DNA of 64,000 bases from CAVSIP01 sp963728075 (GTDB lineage: Bacteria > Actinomycetota > Actinomycetes > JAFAQI01 > DASSKL01), in assembly GCA_963728075.1 (NCBI GenBank), contig CAVSIP010000007.1, forward strand, positions 186,001 to 250,000, given 5' to 3'. Below the pieces are notes generated by a model. The model was not told the origin of the DNA. It made no database searches and worked only from the letters and a program-made list of their open reading frames with translations. Position numbers and translations under genes: made by a program. Below, in pieces: positions 31,847-40,612 of the stretch (the stretch's first letter is position 1; each line of letters begins with the position of its first letter).

Positions 31847-32794
31847 TCAGCCGACCGGCCGGTGCTCGCCCCGCCCGCGGGGCACTGAGTGCGTCCAGTC
31901 GGCCAGGAGCGCGCGCACCGCGGCAATGAAGGCGAGCGGCTCGTCGAGCAGCAGGTGGTGGTGCGCCTGCGGGATCTCGACGAACGGGGCGGTCCGGCCG
32001 AGCAGCTCGTTCATGTACTCGATGACGTCGTCGGTGACGATCGCGCTGTACTGCCCGTGCAGCACCGCGATCCGCCCGCGGATCTGGGCGAGGTACTCGT
32101 GCGTGCCGCGCTGGGCAGACCGGCGGAACACCGCCGGGTCGAACTTCCAGGACCAGCCGCCGTCGACCTCGCGCAGCGAGTTGCGGGCCACGTGCTCGAC
32201 GATGTAGTCGTTCGCGCAGGGCTGCGGCGGGATGAGATGGAAGTGGCGGACCGCCTCGTCCAGTGACGGGTAGGTCTTCGGGTTGCGGAACGCCCGGCCG
32301 CGCTGGCCCTCGTCGGTCTCCGGGTCGACCCGCCGGACCGGTGAGTCGACGACGATCGTGCCCGCGAGCCGCTCGCCGTACAGCGCGGCGGCGACGATCG
32401 CGACGAACCCGCCCATGCTGTGACCGACGACGATCGGCCGGGTCATGCCCAGCGCGTCCGCGACGGCCATGACCTCCTCGGCCCAGGTCTCCATGTCGTA
32501 GCCGTCCCGGCGGCCGCTGTCCCCGTGGCCGCTGAGGTCGAGCGCGGCGACGTGGTAGTCGTGCGTGAGCTGCGGGGCGAGGAAGCTCCACCAGTACGCG
32601 TGCGCCGCCCCGCCGTGGACGAGCAGCAGCCCGGGCGCCGTCGGGTCGCCCCAGGACAGGTGGTGGACGGCGCAGCCCCGGACGTCCGTGCGGCCCACCC
32701 GTGGTGGTGTCGCCAGGGCGCTGGTGAACCACACGGGTGCCTGCGCTGTCGCCTCCTGCACCGCGCCATTGTTGCGCAGGGCGGAATCCGGCAA
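31847..32794 (-). CDS. Alpha/beta hydrolase
   Basis: 315 residues with the complete fold: oxyanion strand LLLVHGGAAHAYWWSF, LDLSGHGDSGRRDGYDMETWAEEV, nucleophile elbow VGHSMGGFVA (Ser126), a cap region, the strand IAVLHGQYSAIVTDD (candidate acid Asp), and HHHLLLDEP supplying the catalytic His. It resembles C-C hydrolases and epoxide/ester hydrolases; the family cannot be split by eye. The first 20 residues are low-complexity, so a start further in is possible. The MFS exporter follows in the same direction, perhaps exporting a related compound. Confidence 0.85.
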   Translation of the reverse strand: MPDSALRNNGAVQEATAQAPVWFTSALATPPRVGRTDVRGCAVHHLSWGDPTAPGLLLVHGGAAHAYWWSFLAPQLTHDYHVAALDLSGHGDSGRRDGYDMETWAEEVMAVADALGMTRPIVVGHSMGGFVAIVAAALYGERLAGTIVVDSPVRRVDPETDEGQRGRAFRNPKTYPSLDEAVRHFHLIPPQPCANDYIVEHVARNSLREVDGGWSWKFDPAVFRRSAQRGTHEYLAQIRGRIAVLHGQYSAIVTDDVIEYMNELLGRTAPFVEIPQAHHHLLLDEPLAFIAAVRALLADWTHSVPRGRGEHRPVG

Positions 32795-32822
32795 ACGACC
32801 CCGGAGGCCGGCTGCTGCGACC

Positions 32823-32828
32823 TAGGGT
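32823..32828 (+). promoter_or_regulatory. -10 box TAGGGT upstream of the M15 peptidase gene
   Basis: TAGGGT, six bases (GGAGGG), then GTG 32835. The six bases could also act as a very close ribosome-binding site, but the spacing equals the leaderless pattern. Confidence 0.45.
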
Positions 32829-32834
32829 GGAGGG

Positions 32835-33995
32835 GTGCAGGGACGCCGGTTGTCCGCGTTTCTCGGCGGCCTGCTCCTGGTCCTCGTGCTCATCGGCGCG
32901 AACCATCCGGCCGGCCTGACCGACCTCGCCCACCCGGTGGCGCAGCCGCGCACCGCGACCGAGGCGCGCCCCGCCCAGCCCCAGGCTCCCCGGGCGCCGT
33001 TCGAGGGCATGCTCCTCGGCTACGCCTTCCACGGGTTCACCGCCGACGAGCTCGCCCGGGTACGCCGGGCGGTGCCGGGCACCGTCGCGGTGGTCACCGG
33101 CGAGGTCGCCGTCGCCAGCGGCCGACCGTCGTACCCGGTGGTGCCGGTCGAGGCGATGACCGCCGACCCCACCGAGTACGCAGCCGCCGCCGGGGACCCC
33201 GCGCTCGCCGCCCACCTGCGCACCGGCGCGGTGCTCGCCCGCGGGGAGGCCGGGCTGCGTCACCTGGCCGTCGGGCAGCAGCTGGCCCTCGCCGACGGGC
33301 ACTCGCTGCCGGTGACGGCAGTGGTCGACGACGTCGTCCTCGGCGGCAACGAGATGGCGCTGCCGCCGCAGTACCTCCCCCGGCGGGCGGGCACGGCCGC
33401 CTCCTACGTCCTGCTGCCCGCCGGCCCGAGCACCGCGGAGCGGGTCCGTGCGGCGATGGGTCACCGGACCGTACGGGTGAAGGCGCACACGGCCAACGGC
33501 TTCCTGTCCGCGGACGACACGGTGCTCACGCAGCTGCAGGTCAAGGAGCGGTTCGGTGAGTTCGCGCTGCGGCCGCGCTCGGACGGCAGCGGCTTCGACC
33601 AGGACCCGGCGTACGAGCGGCACTGGCTGGTCAACGACCAGCACGTGCAGCAGCTCGGTGCGGTCACCTGCAACAAGGCAGTCATGCCCGCGCTGCGGGC
33701 GGCGATGAAGGAGATCACCGACCGCGGCCTGGGCGCGACCATCGACACCGCGGACTTCCAGTACGAAGGTGGCTGCTGGAACCCGTCGGTCGTGCCGCTG
33801 TCCGGTGGCAGCATGTCGCGGCACTCGTGGGGGATCGCCGTCGACATCAACGTGGCCGCCAACGACCTCGGCGGCACCCCGCACCAGGACCCCCGGCTGG
33901 TCGCGATCATGGCGAAGCACGGGTTCGCGTGGGGCGGCGAGTTCACCCGCCCGGACGGGATGCACTTCGAGTACGTCGGCGAGCCCGCCGGCTGA
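32835..33995 (+). CDS. Secreted M15-type (VanY/D,D-carboxypeptidase-like) peptidase
   Basis: 386 residues. An N-terminal hydrophobic segment (LSAFLGGLLLVLVLIGANHPAG) acts as signal anchor. The C-terminal 120 residues hold the zinc site of family M15: SRHSWGIAVDIN with His330 and Asp337, and DGMHFEY with His377. DFQYEGGCWNP precedes it. The preceding 250 residues (AFHGFTADELARVRRAVPG, GLRHLAVGQQLALADGHSLPVTAVVDD) form an additional domain of unknown class. A role in cutting peptidoglycan stem peptides at the cell surface is likely. The gene converges on the HtrA-like protease operon with three bases between stops. Confidence 0.85.
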   Translation: MQGRRLSAFLGGLLLVLVLIGANHPAGLTDLAHPVAQPRTATEARPAQPQAPRAPFEGMLLGYAFHGFTADELARVRRAVPGTVAVVTGEVAVASGRPSYPVVPVEAMTADPTEYAAAAGDPALAAHLRTGAVLARGEAGLRHLAVGQQLALADGHSLPVTAVVDDVVLGGNEMALPPQYLPRRAGTAASYVLLPAGPSTAERVRAAMGHRTVRVKAHTANGFLSADDTVLTQLQVKERFGEFALRPRSDGSGFDQDPAYERHWLVNDQHVQQLGAVTCNKAVMPALRAAMKEITDRGLGATIDTADFQYEGGCWNPSVVPLSGGSMSRHSWGIAVDINVAANDLGGTPHQDPRLVAIMAKHGFAWGGEFTRPDGMHFEYVGEPAG

Positions 33996-33998
33996 CGG

Positions 33999-35225
33999 CT
34001 ACTGCGGCGGCCCGCTGCCCAGCCGCACGGTCACCGAGCCCTGCTGGCCGTACGGGTCGACGTACTGCACCGTCACCCGGTCGCCGGGATGTTCGCGCAC
34101 CATCACGCCGGCCAGGTCGTTGCTGGTGCGGACCGGTTCGCCGTCGACGGTGAGCAGGATGTCGCCCGCCTCCAGGCCGGCCCGGTCGGCCGGCCCGCCG
34201 TTGACCACCTCGGCGACGACGACGCCTTGCGGGGTGGTGCTCGCGGCTACGCCGAGCAGTGCGGTGGGGCCGACGTGCACGGTCGCGGACGGCGTACCGG
34301 ACTCGATCTGGCGCGCGATGCGCAGCGCGGTGTCGATGGGGACAGCGAAGGCGTCGCCCGTGGAGGAGCGGAACCGGAAGCCCGCCGAGGCGGCGGTGTT
34401 CATGCCGATGACCCGGCCCTGCTGGTCGGCGAGCGGACCGCCGGAGTCACCGGGCACGACGTTCGCGTCGACCTCGATGAGGCCGGTCAGCTGTTCTGAG
34501 GTGCCGTCGGAGGAGTCGCTGGCGGTGATCGCCTGGTCGAGTGCGGTGACCGTGCCGCCCGCGTAGTCGGGCTCGCCGCCGCGCCCGCCGGCGTTGCCGA
34601 CGGCGACGACCGCCTGCCCGACCCGCACGCCGGCGGACGACCCGATGGTGACGGTGGGCAGGTCCTGCGCGCCGACGAGGTGCAGCACGGCCACGTCGTG
34701 GGTGCGGTCGTAGCCGACCACCCGTGCGTCGTACGTCCGCCCGTTCGCCACGGCGGTGACGCGGATCCGGGTCGCGCCGGTGATGACGTGGTTGTTGGTG
34801 AGCACCTCACCGTCCGCGGTCAGCAGCATGCCGGTCCCCGCCGCCTGCGCCTGCTCGTAGCCGATCCAGGTGTTGATGTCCACGACGCCGCGCGCCACGG
34901 TCCGGCCGACGGACGCGGCGTCCGCCGGCCCGGTTCCGGTCCCATCCGAGGGTGGCCGCGGCTGCGTCACCCCCGGCAGCGCCGACGGGTGCTCGAAGGT
35001 GGCCGTTCCGCGCAGCAGCGACGTCACCGCGCCGCCGAGCACGGCGCCGCCGAGCAGCAGGAGCGCGGCGAACGCGGCGGTGACCCGGCGGCCGGCGTCG
35101 TGCCGGTGCGGCGCGGGCGTCGGCTCGGGCGGCGCGTCGTCCCAGAGCGACGAGGGGGGCTCGCCCGGCGGTGGCGGGTACTCGTACGCGTCGTCGCGGG
35201 CCCACCAGGGGACCTCGCCGGCCAT
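33999..35225 (-). CDS. HtrA-like membrane-anchored serine protease with PDZ domain (S1C)
   Basis: 408 residues. A Pro-rich cytoplasmic tail (1-47) is followed by one membrane span (about 49-71) and an external chymotrypsin-fold domain with catalytic His146 (NNHVITG), Asp177 (THDVAVLHL) and Ser261 (GDSGGPLADQ). The C-terminal PDZ domain covers about 315-400 (VVVAEVVNGGPADRAGLEAGDILLTVDGEPV). This is the usual actinobacterial HtrA/PepD plan. It is the last gene of the MoxR operon, three bases after the PDZ gene, so it probably works with the VWA/DUF58 proteins in envelope protein quality control. Confidence 0.92.
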   Translation of the reverse strand: MAGEVPWWARDDAYEYPPPPGEPPSSLWDDAPPEPTPAPHRHDAGRRVTAAFAALLLLGGAVLGGAVTSLLRGTATFEHPSALPGVTQPRPPSDGTGTGPADAASVGRTVARGVVDINTWIGYEQAQAAGTGMLLTADGEVLTNNHVITGATRIRVTAVANGRTYDARVVGYDRTHDVAVLHLVGAQDLPTVTIGSSAGVRVGQAVVAVGNAGGRGGEPDYAGGTVTALDQAITASDSSDGTSEQLTGLIEVDANVVPGDSGGPLADQQGRVIGMNTAASAGFRFRSSTGDAFAVPIDTALRIARQIESGTPSATVHVGPTALLGVAASTTPQGVVVAEVVNGGPADRAGLEAGDILLTVDGEPVRTSNDLAGVMVREHPGDRVTVQYVDPYGQQGSVTVRLGSGPPQ

Positions 35226-35227
35226 GG

Positions 35228-35947
35228 CTACGCGCTCCCCAGGCGCACGGGGACGGTGAGGCGCTGGCCGCCGCGCAGCAGCTCCAGCTGCACCAGGTCA
35301 CCTGGCGCGTGCGCCGACACGGCGTCGGCCAGCGCGGCCATGGAGTCGATGCGCCGGCGGTCCAGGCGGATGATGACGTCACCGCTGTTGATGCCGGCGT
35401 GGTCCGCCGCGCTGCCGGGCTCGACCTGGACGACGAGCGCACCCTGCGCGGAGTCCCGGCCCTCCACCCCAAGGCGGGCCGAGCCGGCCTGCTGCGTGCC
35501 CTGCTGCTGGGGCGGCTGGAACTGCGGGGGGCGGCCGGGCAACGGCTGCCCGTTCGCGGGCAGGCGTCCCGCAGCCTGCGCGGTGCCGTCGTCGCCGGAG
35601 TGCGCGGCGAACCAGGCACCGGTCCCCGCCGCGAGGCAGAACACCAGCGCCCCGCCGATCAGCCAGGGGGCGGCGTTGCGCGGCAGCCGGCGGCGGCGGG
35701 GAGGCGACTCGAGCACCTCCGTGCCCCACGAGGGGGCCGGGCGGGGGCCGTCGACCGCGGTGTCCATGCCGTCGAGCTCGCGGCGCAGCTGGGCGGTCTG
35801 CCGGTGGTAGTCGCTCTCGCTGAGCGCTCCGTCCCGGCGGTCGCGCATGAGCTGCTGCCAGCGCTGCCAGATCGCGTCCTCGGCCGAGCCGGTGGTGGGC
35901 GCGGGATCGGGTTCCATGGGGACCTTCCAGGGGCGGGGTGCGGTCAT
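35228..35947 (-). CDS. Single-pass membrane protein with cytoplasmic SHOCT-like helix and external PDZ domain
   Basis: 239 residues. Residues 25-60 (AIWQRWQQLMRDRRDGALSESDYHRQTAQLRRELDGM) resemble a SHOCT-type helical hairpin. One membrane span lies at about 93-115 after an RRRR cluster, then a Pro/Gln-rich linker and a PDZ domain (about 155-239: ALVVQVEPGSAADHAGINSGDVIIRLDRRRIDSMAALADAV). No protease domain is present, so it may present substrates or act as an adaptor for the neighbouring HtrA protease. Its start overlaps the stop of the upstream VWA gene by four bases. Confidence 0.8.
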   Translation of the reverse strand: MTAPRPWKVPMEPDPAPTTGSAEDAIWQRWQQLMRDRRDGALSESDYHRQTAQLRRELDGMDTAVDGPRPAPSWGTEVLESPPRRRRLPRNAAPWLIGGALVFCLAAGTGAWFAAHSGDDGTAQAAGRLPANGQPLPGRPPQFQPPQQQGTQQAGSARLGVEGRDSAQGALVVQVEPGSAADHAGINSGDVIIRLDRRRIDSMAALADAVSAHAPGDLVQLELLRGGQRLTVPVRLGSA

Positions 35948-36894
35948 ACCAGTCTCGGGCTCCAGAGCAGCGCCATGGCGGCGGCGGCGATGAGCAGGGC
36001 GAGCATCGCGCCGGTGAACAGCGGGACCAGCTCGTGCACCTGTGTCTCGAAACCGACGCCGTGGCCGACCTGGCTGTACACCCGCTGCAGCTCGCCGGTG
36101 GATGCGGCGCGGAAGAACGTGCCGTCGGTCGTCTGCGCGACGGCCTGCAGCGCCGTGGTCTCCACCGGTACGGCGACGGTCCTGCCGCTCACCTGCACGG
36201 CCCCGTGGTCGGTGCCGAACGCCACCGTGTCCACCGGCACTCCGGCGTCGGCGGCCTCCGCCGCCGCCGACTGCAGGCTCTGGCCGACGGTGCTCGCACC
36301 GTCGGCCAGCAGCACGATCGCGGCAGCCGGCTTGTCCGTGGGGTTGCTGGTCGCGGTGCTCGTCGCGCCGATCGCGCCGATCGCGGTGTGCAGCCCCTCA
36401 CCGGCCGCCGTGCCCGGCCCCGGTTTCAGGGTGTCGAGGGAGCCGCGTACCGCGGCCCGGTCGGTGGTCGGGGTGTTCAGCACCCACGCGTGGTCGCTGA
36501 ACGCGACGAGCCCCACGCGCAGCCGTTCCGGTGCGTCGGCGAGGAAGCCCTTGGCGGCGGCCACCGCGGCCTGCAACCGGGTCGGGGAGACGTCCGTGGC
36601 GGCCATCGAGCCGGACACGTCGATCGCCAGCATCACCGATCCGTCGCGGGGCACCTGCTGCTTCGTCGCCGGGTGCGCGAGCCCGACGACGCCGGCGCCG
36701 AGCGCGAGCAGGGCCGCCCCGGCAGGCAGGTGCCGGCGCCAGGCCGTCCGGGTGGGCAGCACCGCGGCGAGCAGGGGGAGGTTGGGGAACTGCACGACCC
36801 GCCGGCGACGCCGCCGGTGCACCACGACGTAGGCCGCGAGGACCGCCACGACGACCAGCAGCAGCCACAGGCGTCCAGGCGAGAGCAGCGTCAT
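35944..36894 (-). CDS. VWA-domain membrane protein (BatA-like), second copy
   Basis: 316 residues. Two N-terminal membrane spans (about 8-26 and 58-74) precede a von Willebrand A domain with the MIDAS sequence DVSGS (Asp92, Ser94, Ser96), the Thr/Ser-Asp loop VSPTRLQAAVAAAKGFL, and ADGAS late in the domain. A third span (about 288-310) lies near the C-terminus, so the VWA domain faces one side between two anchors. This is the BatA layout. It overlaps the DUF58 gene by four bases. The two VWA paralogues of this operon share architecture but are diverged. Confidence 0.87.
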   Translation of the reverse strand: MTLLSPGRLWLLLVVVAVLAAYVVVHRRRRRRVVQFPNLPLLAAVLPTRTAWRRHLPAGAALLALGAGVVGLAHPATKQQVPRDGSVMLAIDVSGSMAATDVSPTRLQAAVAAAKGFLADAPERLRVGLVAFSDHAWVLNTPTTDRAAVRGSLDTLKPGPGTAAGEGLHTAIGAIGATSTATSNPTDKPAAAIVLLADGASTVGQSLQSAAAEAADAGVPVDTVAFGTDHGAVQVSGRTVAVPVETTALQAVAQTTDGTFFRAASTGELQRVYSQVGHGVGFETQVHELVPLFTGAMLALLIAAAAMALLWSPRLV

Positions 36895-37799
36895 CGGCGC
36901 CGCCTGCGGCGGTCGGCGAACCGGGCCACGTCGAGCAGCCAGTCGCGGTCGGTGGACAGCGGCAACGGGGCGGCCCCGGATCGCCGGATGGTGCGCACGA
37001 TCCGGTCCTGCTGCTCGCCGGCGGCCGCGGCGAACCGCGCGCGCAGGCGCCGGTCGGACGTCTGCACCTCTCGCCGGGCGCCGGTCTCGGGGTCGGCGAA
37101 CGTGACCACCCCGACGGGGGGCAGCTCCAGCTCCCGCGGGTCGACGAGGTGGGCCGCCACCACGTCGTGGCGCCGCGCCAGGGCGCGCAGCGGGGTGCCC
37201 CAGTCCGCGTCGTCGAGGAAGTCGGAGACCACGACCACGAGCCCGCGCCGCCGTGCCAGCCCGGCCGTACGGGCCAGGGCCCCGGCGAGGTCGGTCTCCC
37301 CGGTCACCGCGCGCGGCCGCTGGTCCATCGCGTGCAGCAGGGCGAGCACCGACTCGCGGCCCTGCCGGGCGGGCACGACCCGGTAGCCGGCCGGACCGAA
37401 CAGCAGCGCGCCGGTCCGGTTGCCGGAGCGCGCGGTGAGGAAGCCGAACGCGGCCACGGCCGCGGTGGCGAGGTCGCGCTTCTCGCAGCGGGCAGTGCCG
37501 AAGTCCAGGCTGGCGCTGCCGTCCACGACCAGCCAGGTCACCAGCTCGCGGTCGGCGACGCTGTCGCGCACGTGCGGCGCGTCGGTCCGGGCGGTGAGGT
37601 TCCAGTCGATGCGCCGTACGTCGTCGCCCGGCTGGTACGGCCGGCCCTCGGCGTGCTCGGTGCCGGGTCCCGGCAGCAGGCCCAGGTAGTCGCCGTGCAG
37701 CAGCCCGTCGAGCTTGCGCAGCACCCGCAGCTCGAGCCGGCGCAACGTGGCCTCCGACGTGGCGGCGGGGCGGGCGGTGCCGTCCGCGGGCGCGGTCAC
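36891..37799 (-). CDS. DUF58-family protein
   Basis: 302 residues with the DUF58 signature GTEHAEGRPYQPGDDVRRIDWNLTARTDAPHVRD followed by WLVVDGSASLDFGT, a VWA-like strand in which the MIDAS appears as DGSAS. Further segments are GALLFGPAGYRVVPAR and LVVVVSDFLDD. DUF58 proteins accompany MoxR ATPases and VWA proteins in nearly all bacteria but have no proven activity; they are thought to act as adaptors or assembly factors. It is soluble, without membrane spans, and sits between the two VWA genes with four-base overlaps on both sides. Confidence 0.9.
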   Translation of the reverse strand: MTAPADGTARPAATSEATLRRLELRVLRKLDGLLHGDYLGLLPGPGTEHAEGRPYQPGDDVRRIDWNLTARTDAPHVRDSVADRELVTWLVVDGSASLDFGTARCEKRDLATAAVAAFGFLTARSGNRTGALLFGPAGYRVVPARQGRESVLALLHAMDQRPRAVTGETDLAGALARTAGLARRRGLVVVVSDFLDDADWGTPLRALARRHDVVAAHLVDPRELELPPVGVVTFADPETGARREVQTSDRRLRARFAAAAGEQQDRIVRTIRRSGAAPLPLSTDRDWLLDVARFADRRRRRR

Positions 37800-38752
37800 A
37801 GCAGCCGCTCCCTGGACACCAGGGACACGGTCCCGGCGACGAGCAGCGCGAGCACCCCGCCGGACAGGAACGGGACGCCGAGCGACCGTGGTTCGGTCGT
37901 GTAGCCGACGCGGGACTGGATGGCGTCGAACACCGAGCTCAGCTGCCCGGCGGATGCGGCCTGGAACGCGTGCCCGCCGGTGACGTCGGCGACGGACTGC
38001 ATGGCCTGGGTGTCGGCCGGCACGGGGATCAGCCGCCCCTGGACGACGACGGTGCCGTTCGGGGTGCCGAACGCGATGGTCTGCACCGGCACGCCCTGGT
38101 CCCGGGCATCCTGAGCGGCGACCTCGACCGGGCGGCCGACCGTCGTCGTGCCGTCGGACAGCAGCACGATGCTCGCGCTGCGCGCCGCCCCGCCCGAGAC
38201 GTGGTTGGCCTGGAGCGCAGCGGTGATGGCCTGCAGCGCGACGTCGAGCGCGTCACCGGCCGCGGTGCCGTGGCCGAGGCTCAGGCCGTCGAGCGCCTGC
38301 TCGACGACGCCGTGGTCGCGGGTCGGTGTGACCAGCACCTGAGCCGTGTCCGAGAACGACACCAGCCCGACCTGGAAACCGGCCGGGGTCTTCGCCACGA
38401 AGTCCTTGGCGGTCCGCACCGCCGCCGCCAACCGGTTCGGTGCGACGTCCGTCGCGGCCATCGACGCCGAGGTGTCCACGGCCAGCATCAGCACCGCCTG
38501 CTTCTTCGGCACCCGCACGTCGTGCGTCGGCCCCGCCATGCCCACCGTGAGCGCGACGAGCGCAGCGCCGACCGCGCCGGCCGCGAGGTGACGGTGCCGG
38601 ACCGGCACCGGGGAGGCGATCCGGCCGAGCAGCTCCGGCGCGGCGAACCGGGCGGCGTCGTGGCGGCGGCGGCGTTCCACCGCGAGGTAGGCCGCCGCCA
38701 GCCCTGCGAGCGGCAGGAGCAGCAGCAGCCAGGCGGGCTCGCGCAGGGTCAT
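37796..38752 (-). CDS. VWA-domain membrane protein (BatA-like), first copy
   Basis: 318 residues. N-terminal spans at about 5-24 and 56-74, then a VWA domain with MIDAS DTSAS (Asp93, Ser95, Ser97), VAPNRLAAAVRTAKDFV and SDGTT, and a final span at about 292-310. In the MIDAS the usual Gly is Ala (DTSAS instead of DxSGS), which is tolerated in BatA relatives. It starts inside the MoxR stop codon (four-base overlap). With the second copy it could form a hetero-oligomer that receives substrates or energy from MoxR. Confidence 0.87.
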   Translation of the reverse strand: MTLREPAWLLLLLPLAGLAAAYLAVERRRRHDAARFAAPELLGRIASPVPVRHRHLAAGAVGAALVALTVGMAGPTHDVRVPKKQAVLMLAVDTSASMAATDVAPNRLAAAVRTAKDFVAKTPAGFQVGLVSFSDTAQVLVTPTRDHGVVEQALDGLSLGHGTAAGDALDVALQAITAALQANHVSGGAARSASIVLLSDGTTTVGRPVEVAAQDARDQGVPVQTIAFGTPNGTVVVQGRLIPVPADTQAMQSVADVTGGHAFQAASAGQLSSVFDAIQSRVGYTTEPRSLGVPFLSGGVLALLVAGTVSLVSRERLL

Positions 38753-39777
38753 GCCACTCCGAGACGCGGGCCGCCGTCCTGCCCGGGAGCGACCTTCGGG
38801 ACGGGCACGGCGCGGATGAGCCGCTCGACGACGTAGTCGGTGTCGATCCCGTCCGCGAGTGCCTCGTAGCTGAGCAGCACCCGGTGGCCCAGCACGGCCC
38901 GCGCGACGTCGGTGACGTCAGCGGGCAGCGCGTACCGCCGGCCCCGCATCAGCGCCAGCGCCCGGCCGCCGGCGACCAGCCCGAGGCTCGCCCGCGGGCT
39001 CGCGCCGTAGGCCAGCAGCCCGGACAGCTCGTCCAGCCCGTGTGCCGCCGGGGAGCGGCTGCCATCGACCAGGCGCACCGCGTAGTCGACGACCGCGTCG
39101 TGGACGAAGACCTCGTCGGTCGCGCCCTGCAGGCGCTGCAGCTGCACGGTGTCGAGGACCTGCTCGGCCTGCGGCGGGGCGACGCCCATCCGACGGACGA
39201 TCTCCGCCTCCTCGCGTAGGGACGGGTAGTCGACGACGACCTTCATGAGGAACCGGTCGCGCTGGGCCTCCGGCAGCGGGTAGACGCCCTCGTGCTCGAT
39301 CGGGTTCTGGGTCGCGAGGACGAGGAACGGCGCCGGCACGGCGTACGTCGTGCCGCCGATCGAGACGTGCTGCTCGGCCATCACCTCGAGCAGCGCGGAC
39401 TGCACCTTGGCCGGTGCCCGGTTCACCTCGTCCGCGAGCACGATGTTGGCGAAGACCGGGCCGAGCTCGACGTCGAACTCCTCCTTCGACGGCCGGTAGA
39501 TGCGCGTTCCGACGAGGTCGGACGGGACCAGGTCGGGGGTGAACTGCAGGCGTGCGAACGTGCCACCGACCACGCGAGCCAGCGTCTCCGCGGCCAGCGT
39601 CTTGGCCAGCCCGGGCGGCCCCTCCAGCAGGCAGTGGCCGCGCGCGAGCAGGCAGACGAACAGCTTCTCCAGCATGTCTTCCTGGCCGACGATGACCCGC
39701 TTGGTCTCGAACAGCGCCCGCTCCAGCAGCTGCTCGACCGGGGTGTCCGCCAGGTCGCCGGTGGCGGTGTCCGACAC
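38749..39777 (-). CDS. MoxR-family AAA+ ATPase
   Basis: 342 residues from the chosen GTG 39777, which has GAGGGAGAG upstream; an in-frame ATG at 39870 would overlap the preceding gene. Walker A is GPPGLAKT (about 53-60), Walker B LADEVNR (about 114-120), sensor 1 ATQNP, and arginine-finger region PLPEAQRDRFLM. The winged C-terminal segment with GASPRASLGLVAGGRALALMRGRRYALPADV is the MoxR hallmark. MoxR ATPases act as chaperones for metal insertion or complex assembly, working with VWA proteins. It leads the six-gene operon continuing through VWA, DUF58, VWA, PDZ and HtrA genes. Confidence 0.93.
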   Translation of the reverse strand: MSDTATGDLADTPVEQLLERALFETKRVIVGQEDMLEKLFVCLLARGHCLLEGPPGLAKTLAAETLARVVGGTFARLQFTPDLVPSDLVGTRIYRPSKEEFDVELGPVFANIVLADEVNRAPAKVQSALLEVMAEQHVSIGGTTYAVPAPFLVLATQNPIEHEGVYPLPEAQRDRFLMKVVVDYPSLREEAEIVRRMGVAPPQAEQVLDTVQLQRLQGATDEVFVHDAVVDYAVRLVDGSRSPAAHGLDELSGLLAYGASPRASLGLVAGGRALALMRGRRYALPADVTDVARAVLGHRVLLSYEALADGIDTDYVVERLIRAVPVPKVAPGQDGGPRLGVA

Positions 39778-39809
39778 GTCGCTCTCCCTCGTCCGGCGTT
39801 CTCGTCCGT

Positions 39810-39838
39810 CCTCCCATGGTGCGGGAGGTTTCTGAGAA
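39810..39838. repeat. Two palindromes upstream of moxR: CCTCCC-N7-GGGAGG and TTCTGAGAA
   Basis: CCTCCC (39810-39815) and GGGAGG (39823-39828) are perfect inverted repeats with a seven-base loop. TTCTGAGAA at 39830-39838 is a nine-base palindrome. Both lie in the 89-base gap before the MoxR start. They could be an operator, or a hairpin that ends the upstream gene. Confidence 0.4.
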
Positions 39839-39866
39839 CTCCCTGGGACGTGGCTGGGAACGTCGG

Positions 39867-40499
39867 TCACTCGGCGCAGTCGAAGGTCGGCGGCGCCGGG
39901 TTGGTGGCGGCCTCAAGGTAACCGTGCGCGGTGATGGTCACGATCAGCACGGAGTCACCGTGCGGGGCGAAGGCGGTGCCGGTCAGCGCTCGACCACCCT
40001 CCACGAAGATCGGACCCGGCAGGCTGCCGTGGCTGCGGGCCTGGCTCTCGTTGTCCGAGTCCTGGACGAGCGGTGCCACCAGCGGGATGCCGTAGTCGCG
40101 CTGGTACCCGGGGAACTGGCACGGCTCCGGCAGCGGGTACCAGCTGGAGACACCGACCTGGACGTCCCGTCGCGGAGTCTGGCCGGGGACCCACTGCTCC
40201 ACCACCTGGGCGTAGAGCGACTCGATCACCAGCCGCTGGCCGCTGGGCACGGTGTACTTCTGCGCGGGGCCACCCTCCACCGGCGGGTAGGGATCGGTGA
40301 AGTCGCTGAGGCCCTCGTCACCCGTGACCTGGCCGGCGAAGACCAGCGTGATGGGTGCCGGCGCCGTCGGCTTGCCCGCGGCCGTGCTGGGTGACGCGGT
40401 CGTCGCCACGACGACGCCGGCGGCGAGTACGACGCCGATGGCGCCTGCGAGCAGGGGGCTGCCTGCGCGGCGGAGCGCACCGGATCGGGTTGCGATCAT
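39867..40499 (-). CDS. Secreted protein of unknown function
   Basis: 210 residues. A signal peptide (GSPLLAGAIGVVLAAGVVVATTASPSTAA, cleavage near residue 41) is followed by a beta-rich domain: PITLVFAGQVTGDEGLSDFTDPYP, VPSGQRLVIESLYAQVVEQWVPGQ, VQVGVSSWYPLPEPCQFPGYQ, and SVLIVTITAHGYLEAA. Two cysteines (in PEPC and FDCAE at the C-terminus) could form a disulfide. The repeated outer-surface strands suggest a jelly-roll or immunoglobulin-like fold, but I recognise no family. ATG 40499 is preceded by GAGGAGG. It sits upstream of moxR on the same strand; a shared transcript is possible. Confidence 0.7.
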   Translation of the reverse strand: MIATRSGALRRAGSPLLAGAIGVVLAAGVVVATTASPSTAAGKPTAPAPITLVFAGQVTGDEGLSDFTDPYPPVEGGPAQKYTVPSGQRLVIESLYAQVVEQWVPGQTPRRDVQVGVSSWYPLPEPCQFPGYQRDYGIPLVAPLVQDSDNESQARSHGSLPGPIFVEGGRALTGTAFAPHGDSVLIVTITAHGYLEAATNPAPPTFDCAE

Positions 40500-40612
40500 G
40501 GTGATCGCCTCCTCTGACGCGGCGCCTGCGACGACCGCGTGCGGCCGCGCTCTCAGTGCGCGCCGCCCGGGGCGTCCACGCCTAGAGGAGATGGTCCGGG
40601 CGGAAGGGGACC

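Noticed and set aside
30336..33965. 1209-codon minus-strand open frame
   Set aside because: The section above 31808 is antisense to the M15 peptidase gene or out of frame in the hydrolase gene and has no membrane or domain signal of its own.
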